Shown in pieces: positions 23,626 through 34,342 of a DNA stretch of 64,000 bases (position 1 is its first letter; each line of letters starts with the position of its first letter). The DNA comes from Mesorhizobium sp. (GTDB taxonomy: Bacteria; Pseudomonadota; Alphaproteobacteria; Rhizobiales; Rhizobiaceae): contig JAPUFC010000097.1 in the NCBI GenBank assembly GCA_027492275.1, positions 32,720 through 96,719 of the forward strand, written 5' to 3'. The position numbers and the translations under genes were made by a program. The notes under the pieces were generated by a model, which saw nothing but the letters and a program-made list of their open reading frames with translations, did no database searches and was not told where the DNA came from.

Positions 23626-24264
23626 TTATTCTTCCCGCCCGCCGTCGAGAACCACGAGGTGCCGTATCCGGCGCGCATTGGAGGGCGGCAGGATGTGCTC
23701 GGGGGAATCGTAGTCGGAACGGTAGAGGCCCGGAACGCTGATCGCCGGTCGATTCTTGAGGAACACCGGCTCGCGGTCGGGATCGACCACGCGGACCGAT
23801 TCGATCTGCCCCTGCGTGATGGGGTCCGCGCCGAGCCAGAACGGCTTGGAATCGGTCGAGACGATGCCGAGGCAGCGCGGGCTCTCCACGCCGCCGTCCA
23901 GCGGCAGCAGCAGCAGCTCGAACGGGTTGGAGCGCTTGCGGTGCGTGGCGCCCTCGAAGGACACCACCACCACGGCGTTGGTGTCGAAGACGCTGGCCGT
24001 CAGCCGCCCGACCAGACGCTCGTCGCGGCCCCGCCACAGCGAGGAGAAGGAGAAGCCTTTGAGCTCCCGTCCGTAGATGGCGCACAGGCGCGTGCCGGCC
24101 AGCCGGAAGATGGCGGCGCCGCGCGTGTCCTTTTCCAGGATGAACGTGTCGGCCAGCAGCGTCTTGATGTCCGCCGGCTCGACCTCGGTCCGGCGGGGGG
24201 CGGGCCTCCCGTCTCGCAAATTGTTCCAGTACTGGAACAGCGCGATCGTCCCGTTGTGTTTCAT
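23626..24264 (-). CDS. PAS_5 (DUF1457) domain protein
   Basis: A 212-residue protein of the alphaproteobacterial PAS_5 family, with the typical opening MKHNGTIALFQYWNNLRDGRPAPRRTEVEPADIKTLLADTFILE. No output domain is attached, so it is a stand-alone sensor or adaptor. The ATG at 24264 follows GGAGACGGG; 11 codons upstream are open but lack family similarity. It lies just upstream of the tandem PilZ gene. Ligand and partner are unknown. Confidence 0.88.
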   Translation of the reverse strand: MKHNGTIALFQYWNNLRDGRPAPRRTEVEPADIKTLLADTFILEKDTRGAAIFRLAGTRLCAIYGRELKGFSFSSLWRGRDERLVGRLTASVFDTNAVVVVSFEGATHRKRSNPFELLLLPLDGGVESPRCLGIVSTDSKPFWLGADPITQGQIESVRVVDPDREPVFLKNRPAISVPGLYRSDYDSPEHILPPSNARRIRHLVVLDGGREE

Positions 24265-24512
24265 CCCGTCTCCGAATCCCGGCGGACCCTGTCCCAAGGT
24301 CGAACAGAATCAGTCGCTTGATGCCCCCAGATTCAGGATGGAGCAGGATGCGTGCCAGTTCGCAGGCGGGTTGTGCACGGGCGGGGGCTGTTAAGGTTAA
24401 TCAATGGTTGACGTTGCGGGCTACCGTGGCGTGTGGGACATTGCGCCAGGACGAGCGGCTCCTGGTCGCCGGCCTCCAGCACGAATTCAGGGGAGAGCAG
24501 GGGACTCCGCCG

Positions 24513-24546
24513 GCCGTCCAGGCATGTCCTGGACGGCTTTTCTTTT
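24513..24546 (+). terminator. Strong orphan terminator upstream of the rhomboid gene (possible small RNA or leader)
   Basis: A perfect 10-bp stem (GCCGTCCAGG at 24513-24522 with CCTGGACGGC at 24528-24537) and 5-nt loop is followed by TTTTCTTTT. No plus-strand gene precedes it: the 314-bp gap (24265-24578) is bounded on the left by the start of the divergent PAS gene. It therefore ends either an unannotated small RNA transcribed from about 24400, or an attenuated leader of the rhomboid gene, which begins 33 bp later. A smaller stem (CCAGGA/TCCTGG near 24447-24466) lies within the presumed transcript. A TTGACG at 24408 could be a -35 element, but no good -10 was seen. Confidence 0.6.
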
Positions 24547-24578
24547 GCGCTTTCGCCGGGCGCGCGCTACAGCGCGGC

Positions 24579-25319
24579 ATGGTCCAGCCCCATGACGAAC
24601 CGGCCCCTGCCGCGCCGCGCGAAGCCCCGGCAAGCCCGCAGCGCGGCGAACGCGCCCCGCGCGAGCCGATGTTCAACATCCCCGCCGTGGTCGTCGGCCT
24701 GATCGCGCTGTGCGTCGCGATCCACCTGCTGCGGCTCTACGTGCTCAGCGTCGACCAGGACATCGAGCTGCTGGTGCGCGCCGCCTTCATCCCGGTCCGC
24801 TATTCCGGCGAGTATTCGCTGGACGTCTACGCCTTCACCAGTCCCGTCACCTATTCGCTCCTGCATGGCAGCATCCCCCATCTGGTCGTCAACGCGATCT
24901 GGCTGGCGGCGTTCGGCGCGCCGCTCGCCGTTCGGCTGGGCGCGTGGCGGTTCCTGCTGTTCTGGGTGGCCACGGCGGTGGCCGCCGCCGCCCTCCACTA
25001 CGTCCTGCATTCCGGCGACCATGCGCCGCTGGTCGGTGCGTCGGGCGCGATCTCGGGCATGATGGGCGCGGCCGCGCGCTTCGGTTTCCGCATCGATCGC
25101 CGGCCGGGCGGCTCGGGCTTCGGCGGCCCCATCCTGCCGGTCGCCCAGGTGCTGCGCATGCGCGGCGTGCTGACCTTCCTGGCCGTCTGGATGTGCGTCA
25201 ACCTGGTGACCGGCCTGGCCGGCTTCATGCCCGGTAGCGAGAGCCAGATCGCATGGGAGGCGCATATAGGCGGCTTCCTCGCGGGCTTCCTCGGCATCCG
25301 CTCCTTCGACCGCCGGTAA
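24579..25319 (+). CDS. Rhomboid-family intramembrane serine protease
   Basis: A 246-residue protein with about six membrane helices after a Pro-rich cytoplasmic N-terminus. The rhomboid features are intact: His101 and Asn105 in HGSIPHLVVNAIW (oxyanion region), the nucleophile Ser155 in VGASGAISG and the dyad His229 in AHIGGFLAGF. It should cleave membrane-spanning substrates; none can be named. The ATG at 24579 has no strong ribosome-binding site, and it follows 33 bp after a strong terminator, so expression may depend on readthrough or on a promoter inside the gap. Confidence 0.9.
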   Translation: MVQPHDEPAPAAPREAPASPQRGERAPREPMFNIPAVVVGLIALCVAIHLLRLYVLSVDQDIELLVRAAFIPVRYSGEYSLDVYAFTSPVTYSLLHGSIPHLVVNAIWLAAFGAPLAVRLGAWRFLLFWVATAVAAAALHYVLHSGDHAPLVGASGAISGMMGAAARFGFRIDRRPGGSGFGGPILPVAQVLRMRGVLTFLAVWMCVNLVTGLAGFMPGSESQIAWEAHIGGFLAGFLGIRSFDRR

Positions 25320-25414
25320 CCGGCCGCCCTTGAAATCGGGCCGGCGCTGTCGCACCTTCCCCTATGGAAGCCGCGTCGTGGCGAGATGGCGCGGCAGAAC
25401 GCGAGGAGGATGCG

Positions 25415-25846
25415 ATGACCGTGCGGTCGATTCTCGACGAAAAGGGCCATGACGTGCTGACCGTCGGCCCCAACGACAGGCTTTCCGAGGCGGTGAGGCT
25501 GCTGGCCGAGCACAGGATCGGCGCGCTGGTGGTGACGAACGGCGACCGCAAGATCCTGGGCATCCTGTCCGAGCGCGACATCGTGCGCTGCATCGCCGCC
25601 GAGGGCATGTCGGCCCTGGACGAGCAGGTTCGCACCGCCATGACGCCGAAGGTGAAGATCTGCTACGAGCACCACACCGTGAACGAGGTCATGGAGATCA
25701 TGACCAACGGCCGCTTCCGGCACCTGCCGGTGGAGAAGGACGGGCAGCTCGACGGCATCGTCTCCATCGGCGACGTCGTCAAGCGGCGCATCAGCGAGGT
25801 CGAGCGCGAGGCCGAGCAGATCAAGGAATACATCGCGACGGCGTGA
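25415..25846 (+). CDS. CBS-domain pair protein
   Basis: A 143-residue protein made of two CBS motifs (about 5-60 and 75-130), a Bateman module that binds adenine nucleotides or S-adenosylmethionine. Motif 1 includes LSEAVRLLAEHRIGALVVT and GILSERDIVR; motif 2 includes MTNGRFRHLPVEKDGQLDGIVSIGDVVK. No other domain is attached, and the C-terminal helix is charged. The ATG follows GAGGAGGATGCG, a strong site. Stand-alone CBS proteins act as energy sensors on partner enzymes; the partner here is unknown. Confidence 0.92.
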   Translation: MTVRSILDEKGHDVLTVGPNDRLSEAVRLLAEHRIGALVVTNGDRKILGILSERDIVRCIAAEGMSALDEQVRTAMTPKVKICYEHHTVNEVMEIMTNGRFRHLPVEKDGQLDGIVSIGDVVKRRISEVEREAEQIKEYIATA

Positions 25847-25954
25847 CCCCGTAAGGCCCGGCGAGGCGGCGGCAAGCTTGCGTCGCCGGCCTGTTTGGCT
25901 TAGCGAGCATGCATGCTGCGCAGGTGCAGCGCGTTGCAATCCGCCAAGGCCCGC

Positions 25955-27454
25955 ATGTCACTCGTCGATACCCGCACGCCCGACCCCAAGCGACTGATTC
26001 CCGGCGCGACCGGCGACTGGGAGGTTATCATCGGCATGGAGGTCCATGCGCAGGTGACGTCGGAGGCCAAGCTGTTCTCCGGCGCCTCCACCGCCTTCGG
26101 CGCGGCGCCCAACGCCAATGTCAGCCTGGTGGACGCCGCCATGCCGGGCATGCTGCCGGTCATCAATGAGGAATGCGTGCGCCAGGCGATCCGCACCGGC
26201 GTCGGCCTTAAGGCGGAAATCAACCTGCGCTCGGTCTTCGACCGCAAGAACTATTTCTACCCCGACCTGCCGCAGGGCTACCAGATCTCGCAGTACAAGC
26301 AGCCGATCGTGGGTGAGGGCACCGTCACGGTCTCCGTCGGCCCGGACAGACAGGGCGAGTTTGAGGACATCGAGGTCGGCATCGAGCGCCTGCACCTGGA
26401 GCAGGACGCGGGCAAGTCGATGCACGACCAGCATCCCACCATGTCCTATGTCGACCTGAACCGCTCCGGCGTGGCGCTGATGGAGATCGTGTCGAAGCCC
26501 GACATGCGCTCCTCCGACGAGGCGAAGGCTTTTCTCACCAAGCTGCGCACGATCCTGCGCTATCTCGGCACCTGCGACGGCAACATGGACGAGGGCTCCA
26601 TGCGCGCCGACGTGAACGTGTCGGTGCGGCGGCCGGGCGGCGCATTCGGCACGCGCTGCGAGATCAAGAACGTCAACTCCATCCGCTTCGTCGGCCAGGC
26701 CATCGAATCGGAGGCGCGCCGCCAGATCGCCATCCTGGAGGACGGCGGCAGCATCGACCAGGAGACGCGGCTGTTCGACCCCGCCAGGGGCGAGACGCGC
26801 GCCATGCGCTCCAAGGAGGAGGCGCACGACTACCGCTATTTCCCCGACCCGGATCTTTTGCCGCTGGAGTTCGACCAGGCCTATGTCGACGCGCTGGCCA
26901 AGGACCTGCCCGAGCTGCCGGACGACAAGAAGGCGCGGCTGGTCGGCACGGTGGGCCTGTCGGCCTACGACGCCTCCGTGCTGGTGTCGGAAAAGGCCAT
27001 CGCCGACTATTTCGAGAAGGTTGCCTCCGGCCGCGACGGCAAGATGGCGGCCAACTGGGTCATCAACGATCTGATGGGCCAGTTGAACAAATCCGGCAAG
27101 GACATTGAAGAGACTCCGGTTTCGCCCGACCAGCTCGGCGCGGTCATCGATCTGATCAAGGAAGGCGTGATCTCCGGCAAGATCGCCAAGGACCTGTTCG
27201 AGATCGTGTGGAACGAGGGCGGCGACCCGCGCGCGCTGGTCGAGGCGCGCGGCATGAAGCAGGTGACCGACACCGGCGCGATCGAGAAGGCGGTGGACGA
27301 GATCATCGCCGCCAACCCGGACAAGGTCGAGCAGGCCAAGGCCAAGCCGACGCTGGCCGGCTGGTTCGTCGGGCAGGTTATGAAGGCGACCGGCGGCAAG
27401 GCAAATCCGCAGGCCGTCAACGATCTGGTCAAGGCGAAGCTGGGCATCGAATAG
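25955..27454 (+). CDS. gatB: Aspartyl/glutamyl-tRNA(Asn/Gln) amidotransferase subunit B
   Basis: A 499-residue subunit of the GatCAB complex, which amidates mischarged Glu-tRNA(Gln) and Asp-tRNA(Asn). The cradle domain opens with [43 protein letters not shown] and [11 protein letters not shown] are family signatures, and the YqeY-like tail domain (about 350-499) binds tRNA. The ATG at 25955 follows CCAAGG. The partner genes gatA and gatC are not in the window. The isolated location fits alphaproteobacteria, in which the gat genes are split. Confidence 0.97.
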   Translation: MSLVDTRTPDPKRLIPGATGDWEVIIGMEVHAQVTSEAKLFSGASTAFGAAPNANVSLVDAAMPGMLPVINEECVRQAIRTGVGLKAEINLRSVFDRKNYFYPDLPQGYQISQYKQPIVGEGTVTVSVGPDRQGEFEDIEVGIERLHLEQDAGKSMHDQHPTMSYVDLNRSGVALMEIVSKPDMRSSDEAKAFLTKLRTILRYLGTCDGNMDEGSMRADVNVSVRRPGGAFGTRCEIKNVNSIRFVGQAIESEARRQIAILEDGGSIDQETRLFDPARGETRAMRSKEEAHDYRYFPDPDLLPLEFDQAYVDALAKDLPELPDDKKARLVGTVGLSAYDASVLVSEKAIADYFEKVASGRDGKMAANWVINDLMGQLNKSGKDIEETPVSPDQLGAVIDLIKEGVISGKIAKDLFEIVWNEGGDPRALVEARGMKQVTDTGAIEKAVDEIIAANPDKVEQAKAKPTLAGWFVGQVMKATGGKANPQAVNDLVKAKLGIE

Positions 27455-27534
27455 CAACCGTCGCTTGCCATGGGCTCCCGGCGGGGCCATAAGCAGGCGG
27501 AACACCGGCAGGACGGCCGCCGACAGGATTTGGA

Positions 27535-27933
27535 ATGAAAACCTTCCTCACCCAGTTCTTCACATGGTGGAACGGCCAGACGCTCGGCACGCGCTTCAAC
27601 ACCTGGCGCTTCGGCAACAGGGTCGGGCAGGACGAGTTCGGCAACGTCTACTACGAGGGCGGCAGGAACTCCGACGGCAAGACGCGCCGCTGGGTCATCT
27701 ACAACGGCTATTCGGAAGCCTCAGCCGTGCCGCCCGGCTGGCACGGCTGGCTGCATTACCGCACCGACATCGCCCCCTCCGGCGAGACCTACAAGCCGCG
27801 CGAGTGGCAGAAGCCGCACCTGCCGAACCTGACCGGAACGGCGGCGGCGTATCGCCCGAAGGGTTCTTTGCTCGGCCAGGCAAAGCGTCCGCAGGTCACG
27901 GGCGACTACGATGCTTGGACTCCCGGCGGCTGA
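27535..27933 (+). CDS. NDUFA12-family complex I accessory subunit
   Basis: A 132-residue homologue of the mitochondrial complex I subunit NDUFA12 (B17.2), an accessory subunit shared between alphaproteobacteria and mitochondria. The conserved opening with GTRFNTWRFGNRVGQDEFGNVYYE and the segment RRWVIYNGYSEASAVPPGWHGWLHYRTD are diagnostic. It should sit on the matrix-side (cytoplasmic) arm of NADH:ubiquinone oxidoreductase. It lies 80 bp after gatB and is followed by a DUF2155 gene, an order common in rhizobia. Confidence 0.95.
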   Translation: MKTFLTQFFTWWNGQTLGTRFNTWRFGNRVGQDEFGNVYYEGGRNSDGKTRRWVIYNGYSEASAVPPGWHGWLHYRTDIAPSGETYKPREWQKPHLPNLTGTAAAYRPKGSLLGQAKRPQVTGDYDAWTPGG

Positions 27934-28032
27934 GCTTGTGTCGCCACAATTTTCGGTTAGTCGCGTCCCTTGAGTTCATTCAGTCAGCATCCGCGCCGTC
28001 CGCGCGCGGATGAGCGCGCCACGGGACATCCG

Positions 28033-28461
28033 ATGCCGTCCATGAAAAGCCGTTCCAAGCGTCTGGCGCCTTTCGCGGGGCTGATCCTCGCCTGTGCGCT
28101 CGGCACCGGCGCCGCCGGCCAGCAGCAGCGCATCACCAACCCGGTGGCGGAATTCACCGGCGTCGACAAGATCACCGGCCGGATCATCACCTTCGACGTC
28201 TATGTGAACGAGACCGTGCAGTTCGGCGCTTTGCAGGTCACGCCGCGCGTCTGCTACTCCTCGCCGCTCACCGAGGAGCCCAAGACCGATTCCTTCGTCG
28301 AGGTGGACGAGATCACGCTGGACCGCAAGATTCGGCGCATCTTCACCGGCTGGATGTTTGCCGAAAGCCCGGGCCTGAACGCCGTCGAGCACGCCGTCTA
28401 CGACGTCTGGCTGAAGGGCTGCAAGGACAAGTCGGACGTGCCGGCGCCGAAGCCGAGCTGA
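28033..28461 (+). CDS. DUF2155 exported protein
   Basis: A 142-residue protein with a signal peptide (1 to about 27, LILACALGTGAAG) and a DUF2155 domain: ITNPVAEFTGVDKITGRIITFDVYVNETVQFGALQVTPRVCYSSPLTEEPKTDSFVEVDE. Two cysteines (one in RVCYSS, one in KGCKDK) may form a disulfide in the periplasm. The start could be the ATG at 28033 or 28042; a TTG further upstream would add a non-conserved stretch. Function unknown; the family is almost restricted to alphaproteobacteria and tends to follow NDUFA12, as here. Confidence 0.88.
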   Translation: MPSMKSRSKRLAPFAGLILACALGTGAAGQQQRITNPVAEFTGVDKITGRIITFDVYVNETVQFGALQVTPRVCYSSPLTEEPKTDSFVEVDEITLDRKIRRIFTGWMFAESPGLNAVEHAVYDVWLKGCKDKSDVPAPKPS

Positions 28462-28522
28462 CGCCCCGGAACCGTCCGCCGCCCCGCCACGTTGCTGTGC
28501 CGCCAAAAAGGAGAGCGGCGTC

Positions 28523-28885
28523 ATGACGGTCAGCAGCGACGAATTGCTGGAACTCGAGCGCGGTTTCTGGACCGGGGACGCGGATTTCTACAAGGCCAAC
28601 GCCGACACCGAATGCCTGGTGGCCTTTCCCGGCATGTCGGCGGCCATGGCCAATTCCGATCTGGCGGACACCGTCAAGGACCCGAAGCGCTGGACGTCGG
28701 TGGAGATGGACGTCAAGGGCATGGTCCAGCCCGGAACCGACGTCGCCATGCTCACCTATGAGGCCCGCGCCGAGCGGAAGGGCGGCGAGCCCTACGCCGC
28801 GCTCGTCAGCAGCGGCTATGTGCGCCGGCTCGACGGCTGGAAGCTAATGTTCCATTCCCAAGTGCCGCTGGACAAGAAATCCTAG
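28523..28885 (+). CDS. SnoaL/DUF4440-like protein (NTF2 fold)
   Basis: A 120-residue soluble protein with the length and pattern of a small NTF2-like fold (N-terminal [32 protein letters not shown]-terminal [19 protein letters not shown]). Such domains serve as small-molecule binding modules or enzymes; no catalytic residue can be assigned. The ATG follows AAAGGAGAG with a somewhat long spacer. Its stop codon overlaps by 4 bp that of the convergent aat gene. Confidence 0.75.
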   Translation: MTVSSDELLELERGFWTGDADFYKANADTECLVAFPGMSAAMANSDLADTVKDPKRWTSVEMDVKGMVQPGTDVAMLTYEARAERKGGEPYAALVSSGYVRRLDGWKLMFHSQVPLDKKS

Positions 28886-29496
28886 CCGAAGGCGGCCTCG
28901 CCCTGCAGCGCTTCCTGCAGCAGGCGCTCGTAGCGGCGGCGCGGCACGTCCACCGCGCCGAAGCGTTTCAGGTGCTCGGTGGTGAACTGCGTGTCGAGAA
29001 GCGCGAAGCCGCGCGCGCGCAGGCGCTCCACCAGATGCACGAGGCAGACCTTCGAGGCGTCGGTGTCGCGCGAGAACATGCTCTCGCCGAAAAAGACGCG
29101 GCCGAGCCGCACGCCGTAGAGCCCGCCGACCAGCCGTTCCTCCCGCCAGGCTTCCACCGAATGGCAGTGGCCGCGCTTGAACAGCTCGATATAGGCTTCG
29201 CGGATCGGCGCGTTGATCCAGGTCGATTTGCGGACCGCGCGCTCCTCCGCGCAGGCATCGATTACGCCTTCGAAGTCGGTGTCGAAGCGGATATCGAATC
29301 GATTCTGCTTGACGACCTTCCGCAGGCTGCGCGGCACGTGGAAGCCGTCGAGCGGGATGACGCCGCGCACCTCCGGCCGCACCCAGAACACCTCCGGATC
29401 GCCGGCGCTCTCGCCCATCGGAAACACGCCGGAGGCGTACGCCTTCAACAGAAGGTCGGGCGGGATGTGGAAGCCGGGCGCGTAGGGACGTGTCAT
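28882..29496 (-). CDS. aat: Leucyl/phenylalanyl-tRNA--protein transferase
   Basis: A 204-residue enzyme of the N-end rule pathway. It transfers Leu or Phe from tRNA to proteins with N-terminal Lys or Arg, marking them for ClpS/ClpAP. Diagnostic segments are [66 protein letters not shown] and [24 protein letters not shown]. It is the last gene of a run that follows aroQ, accB and accC; the gap to accC is 54 bp. Confidence 0.97.
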   Translation of the reverse strand: MTRPYAPGFHIPPDLLLKAYASGVFPMGESAGDPEVFWVRPEVRGVIPLDGFHVPRSLRKVVKQNRFDIRFDTDFEGVIDACAEERAVRKSTWINAPIREAYIELFKRGHCHSVEAWREERLVGGLYGVRLGRVFFGESMFSRDTDASKVCLVHLVERLRARGFALLDTQFTTEHLKRFGAVDVPRRRYERLLQEALQGEAAFG

Positions 29497-29550
29497 GGAA
29501 AAGGAGCCATCCGCACCCGAACATAAGGCGCCGCCTGCACGGCGAAAACC

Positions 29551-30894
<1,344 letters not shown>

Positions 30895-30900
30895 GCGGCC

Positions 30901-31371
30901 TTACTCGACCACGACCAGCGGCTCGCCGTACTCCACCGGCCGCGCGTCCTCGACCAGGATGGCGGTGACGGTGCCGGAGCGGGGCGAGGGGATCTGGTTC
31001 ATCGTCTTCATCGCCTCGATGATCAGCAGCGTCTGGCCTTCCTTGACGCTCTGCCCCACCTCGATGAAGGCTTTCGCGCCGGGCGCGGGCGCCAGGTAGG
31101 CGGTGCCGACCATGGGCGAGGGAACGGCGTTTTTCGACGCGTCCTTGCTCGCGGTCGCCGAACCCGCCTGCGCCGGTGCTGCGGCGGCGGCCGCCGGAGC
31201 GGCGACGGGAGCGGCGGCGACGTAGGACTGGACCGGCGCGGCCGCCTGGCGCGAGACGCGCACCTTCAGGTCGCCCAGCTCGACTTCGATCTCGGTCAGG
31301 TTGGTGTCGTTCAGAATGCCGGCGAGGTCGCGGACGAGATCCTGATCAATCGCGGACTTCCTGGTCGACAT
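30901..31371 (-). CDS. accB: Acetyl-CoA carboxylase, biotin carboxyl carrier protein
   Basis: A 156-residue carrier subunit. The N-terminal part (1-45) is followed by an Ala/Pro-rich flexible linker (about 46-80) and a biotinyl domain with the biotin-accepting Lys122 in the EAMKTMN motif. It sits between aroQ (28 bp upstream) and accC (6 bp downstream). The aroQ-accB-accC order is widespread in proteobacteria. Confidence 0.97.
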   Translation of the reverse strand: MSTRKSAIDQDLVRDLAGILNDTNLTEIEVELGDLKVRVSRQAAAPVQSYVAAAPVAAPAAAAAAPAQAGSATASKDASKNAVPSPMVGTAYLAPAPGAKAFIEVGQSVKEGQTLLIIEAMKTMNQIPSPRSGTVTAILVEDARPVEYGEPLVVVE

Positions 31372-31398
31372 GAGGTTGCCTTTTCCTTGTTTCTTTTG

Positions 31399-31833
31399 TC
31401 AGGGACGTGCCGCCAGCGCCTGGAGCGCAAGCCTGTAGCCGAGCGGGCCGAAGCCGCAGATCATGCCCAGCGCATGCGGCGCGATGCGCGAGACGTGCCG
31501 GAACGGCTCGCGCGCGTGGATGTTCGACAGATGCACCTCGACCACCGGCAGCGGCGCGATGGCGCGGACGGCGTCGAGCAGCGCGATGGAGGTGTGGGTG
31601 TAGGCGCCGGCGTTCAGCACCACGCCGTCCGCCTTGTCCGCCGCTTCATGCAGCCAGTCGACCAGAAAGCCTTCGTGGTTGGACTGGCGGAAGTCGATCG
31701 CGAGGCCGAGCTCTTCGCCCGCCTTGCGGCAGTCGGCCTCGATGTCCGCCAACGACGCCGTGCCGTAGATGCCCGGTTCGCGCTTGCCGAGCATGTTTAG
31801 GTTGGGTCCGTTGAGAACGAAGATCGATGTCAA
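31399..31833 (-). CDS. aroQ: 3-dehydroquinate dehydratase, type II
   Basis: A 144-residue flavodoxin-like enzyme that dehydrates 3-dehydroquinate in the shikimate pathway. The active-site loop [18 protein letters not shown] contains the essential Arg18 and Tyr23. The catalytic histidine is His106 in [11 protein letters not shown], and [11 protein letters not shown] binds substrate. It leads the accB-accC run. The DsbA-like gene upstream is 121 bp away; that gap has GC-rich inverted repeats but no clear terminator. Confidence 0.98.
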   Translation of the reverse strand: MTSIFVLNGPNLNMLGKREPGIYGTASLADIEADCRKAGEELGLAIDFRQSNHEGFLVDWLHEAADKADGVVLNAGAYTHTSIALLDAVRAIAPLPVVEVHLSNIHAREPFRHVSRIAPHALGMICGFGPLGYRLALQALAARP

Positions 31834-31954
31834 GCTTTGGCCTTTCCACGCGCGCGGGTCCGCGCGCGCAAAGCCTCTATAGTCGCCTTGTCCTGCCGCG
31901 AAAAGGGCGCATGTCGCTCTCTTTCCACAGCATCGCGGCGCGACGGGCCGGTTT

Positions 31955-32770
31955 TCAGCAGACGCTGCCGGTGCAGGCGGCCGTCGCGGCGGCGATCTTC
32001 TCCGACAGGACGTCCTTGCCGAGCGCGCCGAACACCACTTCGTTGCCGACCACGTAGGAGGGCGTGCCCGTGATGGCGAGACGGTTGGCGAGCTCGTAGG
32101 TCTCCTCGAACGCCCGGCCGATGGCGGGGTCCTTCATGCCTTCGCGCAGCGCGGCCTCGTCTGCCCCGAGCGACACGGCGATGCGGATCGCCGTGTCCTC
32201 CGTGGCGCGGCCCGAACCCACCAGGAGCTTGTCGTGGAACGCGCGGAACTTGTCCGGCATCAGCTTGCGGAAGGCCATGGACACGACGTGCGCCTTCTGC
32301 GAATCAGGCCCGAGGATGGGGAATTCCTTGAGCACGAAACGCAGGTCGGGATTGCTGTTGGTCAGCTCCACCATGTCCTCCTGCGCGCGTTTGCAGAAGC
32401 CGCAATTGTAGTCGTAGAACTCGACGATGGTGATCTTGCCGTCCGGATTGCCGACGACGCCGTCATGGTCGGCGCGGAAGATATTCTCGCGCGCCTGGTT
32501 GATGGTGTCGAGCGAGGCGACGCGCTGCTGCTCCTCCTGCCTGTCCTGCAGGGCCTGCTGCACCTCCAGCAGGATTTCCGGGTTCTTGAGCAGGTAGTCG
32601 CGGACGATCTCCTCCACCGCGAGGCGGTTCGTCGTGCCCTGATTCGCCGCGATGACCTGCGGATCGCCGCCCGCGACCGCCGGCTGGTGGCGGCCGGCCA
32701 GATAGCCCGAGGCCAGCATCGCGAAGGCGACGGCGATACCGGCGATGCCGAGCGTGATGGTCTTGCTCAT
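31955..32770 (-). CDS. DsbA/Com1-family thiol:disulfide oxidoreductase
   Basis: A 271-residue exported thioredoxin-fold protein with an N-terminal membrane anchor or signal (8-26), a helical region (45-100) and a DsbA domain with the redox motif Cys123-Gly-Phe-Cys126 (FYDYNCGFC) and the cis-Pro loop TGTPSYV. Two more cysteines lie at the extreme C-terminus (CTGSVC). It likely forms or shuffles disulfides in the periplasm. The ATG at 32770 follows GGAAGGATTTGGA. It follows the M48 protease gene by 42 bp, so the two are probably one operon in envelope quality control. Confidence 0.92.
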   Translation of the reverse strand: MSKTITLGIAGIAVAFAMLASGYLAGRHQPAVAGGDPQVIAANQGTTNRLAVEEIVRDYLLKNPEILLEVQQALQDRQEEQQRVASLDTINQARENIFRADHDGVVGNPDGKITIVEFYDYNCGFCKRAQEDMVELTNSNPDLRFVLKEFPILGPDSQKAHVVSMAFRKLMPDKFRAFHDKLLVGSGRATEDTAIRIAVSLGADEAALREGMKDPAIGRAFEETYELANRLAITGTPSYVVGNEVVFGALGKDVLSEKIAAATAACTGSVC

Positions 32771-32812
32771 GGTTCCAAATCCTTCCGCCGCTCCCGGCAC
32801 GAACGAAATCCG

Positions 32813-34264
32813 CTACTTTTTCTTTCCGGGCGGCTTGTACTTGATGATGTCGTCGGCGCGAAGCCAGGCGGGCGTGCCGCGCTTCAGCTTCGTCTGCGCC
32901 CGCATCGCGAAGATCTTCGCATCCTGATACTCGCCGGAATAGAAATGCCCTTCCGCCGTCGCCAGCTCGGCGTCGGCCACGTCGCCGAGCTGGCCGTAGG
33001 CCTGCGCGAGATAGCGGTAGCCGATAAAATTCTCCTTGTCGCGCCGCAGGCCCTGCTCGATCTGCTGCACCGCCTGCTGCACCATGTCGGCCTTGCCGGT
33101 CGACATCAGCGCCTGCCCGTAGGCGATCTGGATGATGCTGGATTTCGAGGGGTCGAGCTGCATGGCCTGCTGATACGCCTTGGCGGCCTCCGCCGGCCGG
33201 TTGGCGCGCATCAATATGTCGCCGCGCAACTCGTGCATGTAGGCGTTCCTCGGCTGCTCCTTGATCAGCGCGTCGGCCTTGGCGAGCGCGGCGGAGGGGC
33301 TGCCGCGCAGATAGGTCGAGTGCGCGTCGGCGTAGCGCGCCGGCAGGCCGCCGCCGCGGGCGATTCGCTGCGACGCGCCTTGGCCGCCGCCCGTGTAGAC
33401 GGCGATCTTGGCCCGCATCATGTCGTGGCGCAGCTGCAGTTCGGGCGGGTCCTGCCGGTCGAAGTTCTTGCTGGATTTCGCCAGCGTCTCCAGATTGGCG
33501 ATGCGGTCGCGGGGCAGGGGGTGGCTGATCTGGTACGGGTCCACCCGCGTGCCCGACAGCGACAGCGCAGTCTGGAACCGCTTGAACGTGGTCAGCATGC
33601 CCTTGGCCGACTGGCCGGTGCGCTCCAGATAGGTGATGGCCGATCGGTCGGCGGTGGCCTCCTCCGAGCGCTGGTATTCCAGCAGCGAGCGGCGCACCAT
33701 CTCCGGCGCGCCCATGGCGATGCCCGCGCCGGCCCGCGCCGCGCCGCTGCTGCCCGTGGCCGCGCCGGCCGCGACGGCGCCCGCGCCCAGAAGGCTGGCC
33801 AGGATGGCGATCGTCTGCGCCCGTTCCAACTGCTGGCGCAGCCGTTCAAGATGCCCTCCGGCGATGTGGCCCGCCTCGTGCGCGATGACGCCGATGATCT
33901 CGTTCGGCGTCTCCGACTGCAGCAGCGCCCCGGTGTTGATGAACATGCGCCGTCCGGCGACGAAGGCGTTGAAGGAGTTGTCGTTGACCAGCACGATCTG
34001 GATGCCCGTCTCGGGCAGGCCGGCCGCCTTGAAGATCGGCCGCGCATAGTCGCGCACCAGCGCCTCGATCTCGGCGTCGCGCACGATAGGCACGCCCTGG
34101 GCGAGCGCCGTGCCGGCCGACAGCGCCATGGCGACCGCGCCGGCGACGGCGGTTCTTGCGGCCCGCGCCCAGCGGCCGGCGAATGTGGTGAGCGTGCCTT
34201 CCATGCTGGGCAGGAGAGGTAGACGACCGCGCCGACGATGAAAAGAAGGGGTGCCCGACATCAT
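32813..34264 (-). CDS. M48-family metalloprotease with TPR repeats (BepA/YfgC-like)
   Basis: A 483-residue exported zinc protease. After a signal sequence ending in SAGTALAQG it has the M48 catalytic motif HEAGH in IGVIAHEAGHIAGGHLERL, the second ligand region in RSEEATADRSA, and C-terminal tetratricopeptide-type helices (about 310-470). BepA of E. coli, of similar design, degrades or assists misassembled outer-membrane proteins such as LptD, so a similar envelope role is likely. The start may be 34264 (weak GGGGA) or 34204 (no ribosome-binding site); the signal peptide is intact either way. It is divergent from the aminotransferase gene (78-bp gap). Confidence 0.92.
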   Translation of the reverse strand: MMSGTPSFHRRRGRLPLLPSMEGTLTTFAGRWARAARTAVAGAVAMALSAGTALAQGVPIVRDAEIEALVRDYARPIFKAAGLPETGIQIVLVNDNSFNAFVAGRRMFINTGALLQSETPNEIIGVIAHEAGHIAGGHLERLRQQLERAQTIAILASLLGAGAVAAGAATGSSGAARAGAGIAMGAPEMVRRSLLEYQRSEEATADRSAITYLERTGQSAKGMLTTFKRFQTALSLSGTRVDPYQISHPLPRDRIANLETLAKSSKNFDRQDPPELQLRHDMMRAKIAVYTGGGQGASQRIARGGGLPARYADAHSTYLRGSPSAALAKADALIKEQPRNAYMHELRGDILMRANRPAEAAKAYQQAMQLDPSKSSIIQIAYGQALMSTGKADMVQQAVQQIEQGLRRDKENFIGYRYLAQAYGQLGDVADAELATAEGHFYSGEYQDAKIFAMRAQTKLKRGTPAWLRADDIIKYKPPGKKK

Positions 34265-34342
34265 GAACTTGTGATCCCCACATCAATCCGGCATTTGTGC
34301 GGCGTATCGCAGCTACGATCGGTCGATCCGGGACGCAATCAC

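Noticed and set aside
24390-24546. SRP RNA, 6S RNA, tmRNA or RNase P RNA in the rhomboid gap
   Set aside because: None of the conserved cores of these RNAs (for example the SRP tetraloop region) is present; only a generic small RNA or leader remains possible.
31834-31954. GC-rich inverted repeat between aroQ and the DsbA-like gene as a terminator
   Set aside because: The CGCGCGG/CCGCGCG stem is made of simple CG alternation and lacks a following T-run.
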